This document shows, one piece after another, positions 14,273 to 16,669 of a stretch of 16,669 bases of DNA. The position numbers and the translations under genes are program-made. Under the pieces are notes generated by a model, which made no database searches, was not told the origin of the DNA, and saw nothing but the letters and a program-made list of their open reading frames with translations. This stretch comes from Christensenella sp. UBA7584 (GTDB taxonomy: Bacteria; Bacillota; Clostridia; Christensenellales; UBA1242). Position 1 is the stretch's first letter, and every line of letters starts with the position of its first letter. The stretch lies in assembly GCA_002477805.1 (NCBI GenBank), contig DLKQ01000042.1, forward strand, positions 1 through 16,669, read 5' to 3'.

Positions 14273-15904
14273 ATGGATATAGAGGTAATCTATCAAATTA
14301 TATCGGCACTAGCTGGCTTAGGTGTACTTCTTTATGGGATACGACTGACGAATTCAAGCCTTGAAAATGTTTTGGGTTACAAATTCAAATCTGCGCTTGG
14401 AAAAGTATCAAAAAGTAAAATGAAAAATTTTGCTATAGGTGCAGGAACAACTTTTTTGGTTCAATCGTCAGTACTTACGGTTACAATGGCTGCTGGGCTT
14501 ATAAACATTGGCGCAATTGGACTTGCTCAGGCTTTGGCGCTCACTTTAGGGGCTAATTTGGGCTCTGCTTGCTCAATGGTTTTATTGTCGTTTGAAAGTT
14601 TCAATTTGGTAAAAATACTTTCAGTTTTGAGCGTTTTTGGAATGATCTTGCTGATTTTTGCTAAAAAATCTAAAGTTGAAACTGTTGCAAAAACAATTCT
14701 TGGATTTGGTTTTCTATGTCTGGGAATAACCCTTTTGAGTGAAAGTATGTTCAAACTTACATCACTTTTAGATATTGCGGGAGCACTTCAATCTCTTTCT
14801 AATCCAATAGTTTTAATTTTACTCGGAGTGATTCTTGCTGTTTTAATGCAAAGTGCGTATCCCGTTGTTGCTATTTTAATTACGCTAGTTGCGAGTGGTG
14901 CAACAAGTTTTGAATCTGCATTATTTGTTTTGTATGGGGCGAATATAGGTGCTTCAATAACGATAATGTTTCTTACGGGATTTGGGGATGGGACAGCGGG
15001 GAGAAAGGTTGTTGTTTTTAACCTGCTTTTAAAAATTTTTAGTACGTTAATTTTTGGTCTTTTAATGTTAATTCCTAGTTGGGTAAATTGGATTCATCAG
15101 ACCCTATGTTTTGGTGAAGCGAGTGTATCGCTCGTTGTTATGATGATTTTGTTTAACTTGATTCCAGAACTTGTTTTGTTACCTTTTGTTAATTTAATTT
15201 CTGTATTTCTCGGTAAAATTATCAAATCTAATGGATTAAAGGAAAATAATGATTATGAGCTTTTTGAAATAGATGAGAGAGTGATTAATAACCCAGCAAT
15301 AGCGTTTAAATCGGTTAAAGATAATGTTGCAAGAATTTTAGAGATGGAAATTAGCCTAAACCGAAAATTATGCTCAATGCTTTTTGATAATGTTGATTAC
15401 GTGTCCCCAAAAAACAAATTAAAAGCACTTGATAAAGCAATAAAACTTACAACTAACAACATAATTCGTCTTGGAAGTAAAAAAAGTCAAGACAAACTTG
15501 AAAATATAAATATTCTTTTGAATATTTTAAATGATATTTCGCAAATATTAAGAGTAAATACAAAATTTGATGAATTTGCAAATTTTGTAAAGCAAAATCC
15601 AAAATGTTTGGGGGATAGAGGTGAAATATTAAAAAATTTGGCGAGAGACACAAATGATTTGGGCGAGCGTGTTTGTAAGCTTTTGTTTGAAAGTGAAAAC
15701 ATAATAGATAAAAGTGAAGAAATTAAAACGATTTTTGAAATAAACTCAATCAATACAACGCAAAGCTCAAAAGCGAAACAAGATATTGCTTCAAATGCGA
15801 TCAAAACAGATAGCGCAACTTATTTTAGTTTACTTTATGAACTTGGAAAACTTGAAAATGATTACACTGATATTGCTATAAAAACAACTATAATGGAGGA
15901 ATAA
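14273..15904 (+). CDS. Na/Pi cotransporter family protein with PhoU-like C-terminal domain
   Basis: 543-aa membrane protein. Residues 1-315 hold about eight hydrophobic segments in two inverted halves, as in NptA/YjbB and eukaryotic NaPi-II transporters; residues about 330-543 are soluble and helical, like the PhoU-type domain fused to many bacterial members. Repeat 1 has VQSSVLTVTMAAGLINIGAIG (63-83, family QSSSA) and GANLGSACS (93-101); repeat 2 has MQSAYPVVAILITLVASGA (192-210, family QSSSA) and GANIGASIT (222-230, family GANIGTTVT). The serine-rich motifs are thus eroded in both halves, so transport specificity or activity may differ from true phosphate symporters. Sodium and phosphate as substrates are inferred from family only. 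Start ATG at 14273 with a GGGG site 10 nt upstream. pgk starts one base after its stop, and the GGAGGA in its last codons is the pgk ribosome-binding site. Confidence 0.85.
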   Translation: MDIEVIYQIISALAGLGVLLYGIRLTNSSLENVLGYKFKSALGKVSKSKMKNFAIGAGTTFLVQSSVLTVTMAAGLINIGAIGLAQALALTLGANLGSACSMVLLSFESFNLVKILSVLSVFGMILLIFAKKSKVETVAKTILGFGFLCLGITLLSESMFKLTSLLDIAGALQSLSNPIVLILLGVILAVLMQSAYPVVAILITLVASGATSFESALFVLYGANIGASITIMFLTGFGDGTAGRKVVVFNLLLKIFSTLIFGLLMLIPSWVNWIHQTLCFGEASVSLVVMMILFNLIPELVLLPFVNLISVFLGKIIKSNGLKENNDYELFEIDERVINNPAIAFKSVKDNVARILEMEISLNRKLCSMLFDNVDYVSPKNKLKALDKAIKLTTNNIIRLGSKKSQDKLENINILLNILNDISQILRVNTKFDEFANFVKQNPKCLGDRGEILKNLARDTNDLGERVCKLLFESENIIDKSEEIKTIFEINSINTTQSSKAKQDIASNAIKTDSATYFSLLYELGKLENDYTDIAIKTTIMEE

Positions 15905-15905
15905 A

Positions 15906-16669
15906 ATGTTTAAAAAATTAACTTTAAAGGATTATGATTTAACTGGAAAAAGGGTGCTTTTGAGAGTGGATTTTAATGTACCTATGAATGAGGCTGGGAA
16001 TATCACTAGTGACAAACGAATGATAGAGGCGTTACCAACGATAGAATATTTAAAAGAGCAAGGTGCAAAAATAATAGTTTGCTCTCACTTAGGTAGGCCA
16101 GAAGGCAAACCTGACCCAAAATTTTCACTTAAACCAGTTGTTGAGCATTTAAAACAACTTCTCAAAACACCTATTTTTTTCTCTGGTGAAATTGTAGGAC
16201 CAGAAACTAGAAAAATTGTTAGAAATATGGAAAATGGCGACATTATTGTTCTTGAAAATCTTCGATTTGACCCTGGAGAAGAGGAAAATAATCCTACTTT
16301 CTGTAAAAAATTGGCTTCTATTGCAGATATTTATTGTAATGATGCTTTTGGAACAATGCACAGGGCTCACGCCAGCACGGTTGGTGTTGCAAAGCTTTTA
16401 CCAAATTGTATTGGCTTTTTAGTTGAAAAAGAAGTACAGATGTTTGATTTACTTTTATCAAATCCTAAAAGACCTTTTGTTGTTGTTTTGGGTGGAAAGA
16501 AAATAAAGGATAAAATCAACCTCATTAGCAACCTAATTAATATTGCTGATACTATTTTGATTGGTGGTGCAATGGCATATACATTTCTTGAGGCAAAGGG
16601 ATTTAATATGGGGCACTCCATTGTTGAAAAAGATAAAATTCCGCTAGCAAAACTTTTATTGGATAAAGC
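15906..16669 (+). CDS. pgk: Phosphoglycerate kinase, 3'-truncated by window edge
   Basis: The first 254 residues are visible, of about 390-400 expected; the frame is open to the last base. This glycolytic enzyme transfers phosphate from 1,3-bisphosphoglycerate to ADP. Signature LLRVDFNVPM (18-27), with substrate-binding Arg20, Asp22 and Asn24; CSHLGRP (the HLGRP block); VLENLRFDPGEE; DAFGTMHRAHASTVG; and LGGKKIKDKI (family LGGAKVxDKI) with the conserved Lys kept. Nothing suggests damage. The ATG at 15906 lies one base after the transporter's stop, with a strong GGAGGA site, so the two genes are translationally coupled. Being behind a transporter rather than gapdh is unusual; tpi or gpm may follow outside the window. 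Confidence 0.96.
   Translation, partial: MFKKLTLKDYDLTGKRVLLRVDFNVPMNEAGNITSDKRMIEALPTIEYLKEQGAKIIVCSHLGRPEGKPDPKFSLKPVVEHLKQLLKTPIFFSGEIVGPETRKIVRNMENGDIIVLENLRFDPGEEENNPTFCKKLASIADIYCNDAFGTMHRAHASTVGVAKLLPNCIGFLVEKEVQMFDLLLSNPKRPFVVVLGGKKIKDKINLISNLINIADTILIGGAMAYTFLEAKGFNMGHSIVEKDKIPLAKLLLDK

Overview
The window is AT-rich (about one third G+C by eye), uses strong Shine-Dalgarno sites and compact intrinsic terminators, and carries Gram-positive-type genes: rpsF-ssb-rpsR, a SpoVB/YtgP-type flippase, HU, family I pyrophosphatase and NptA-like phosphate transport. This fits a low-GC Bacillota genome, most likely an uncultured clostridial relative. That placement is inference; no rRNA or species marker is present. 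No mobile element, CRISPR array, tRNA or rRNA was found.

Layout. (1) 2-3052 (+): the C-terminal 1016 residues of a large secreted GLUG-repeat protein whose 5' end lies outside the window. A bidirectional terminator follows. (2) 3126-4566 (-): ppa then lepB (signal peptidase I), read from a good promoter at 4600-4628. (3) 4696-7414 (+): two unrecognised genes that look like pseudoenzymes. The first is a HAD-IIB/Cof-like fold without its catalytic aspartates, carrying a coiled-coil tail. The second is a two-pass membrane protein whose outer domain aligns with SipW-type signal peptidases but lacks both the catalytic Ser and His. (4) 7548-8607 (+): the classical rpsF-ssb-rpsR operon. (5) 8688-12534 (+): trxB, glmM and a SpoVB/YtgP/MurJ-type flippase, the last two being cell-wall precursor functions. 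(6) 12574-13227 (+): two tandem HU genes, one divergent and one canonical. (7) 13284-14210 (+): a tRNA-dihydrouridine synthase set hard against the hup terminator. (8) 14273-16669 (+): a Na/Pi cotransporter-like protein translationally coupled to pgk, which runs off the right edge.

Most of the window is housekeeping. The parts deserving attention are the two pseudoenzyme-like proteins next to a real signal peptidase, and a repeated promoter design: at three junctions the 3' arm of the upstream terminator supplies a TTGC-type -35 element exactly 17 nt from the next -10. There is no gene-free stretch over 300 bases; the longest gaps (about 80-135 bases) hold the terminators, promoters and leader hairpins listed.
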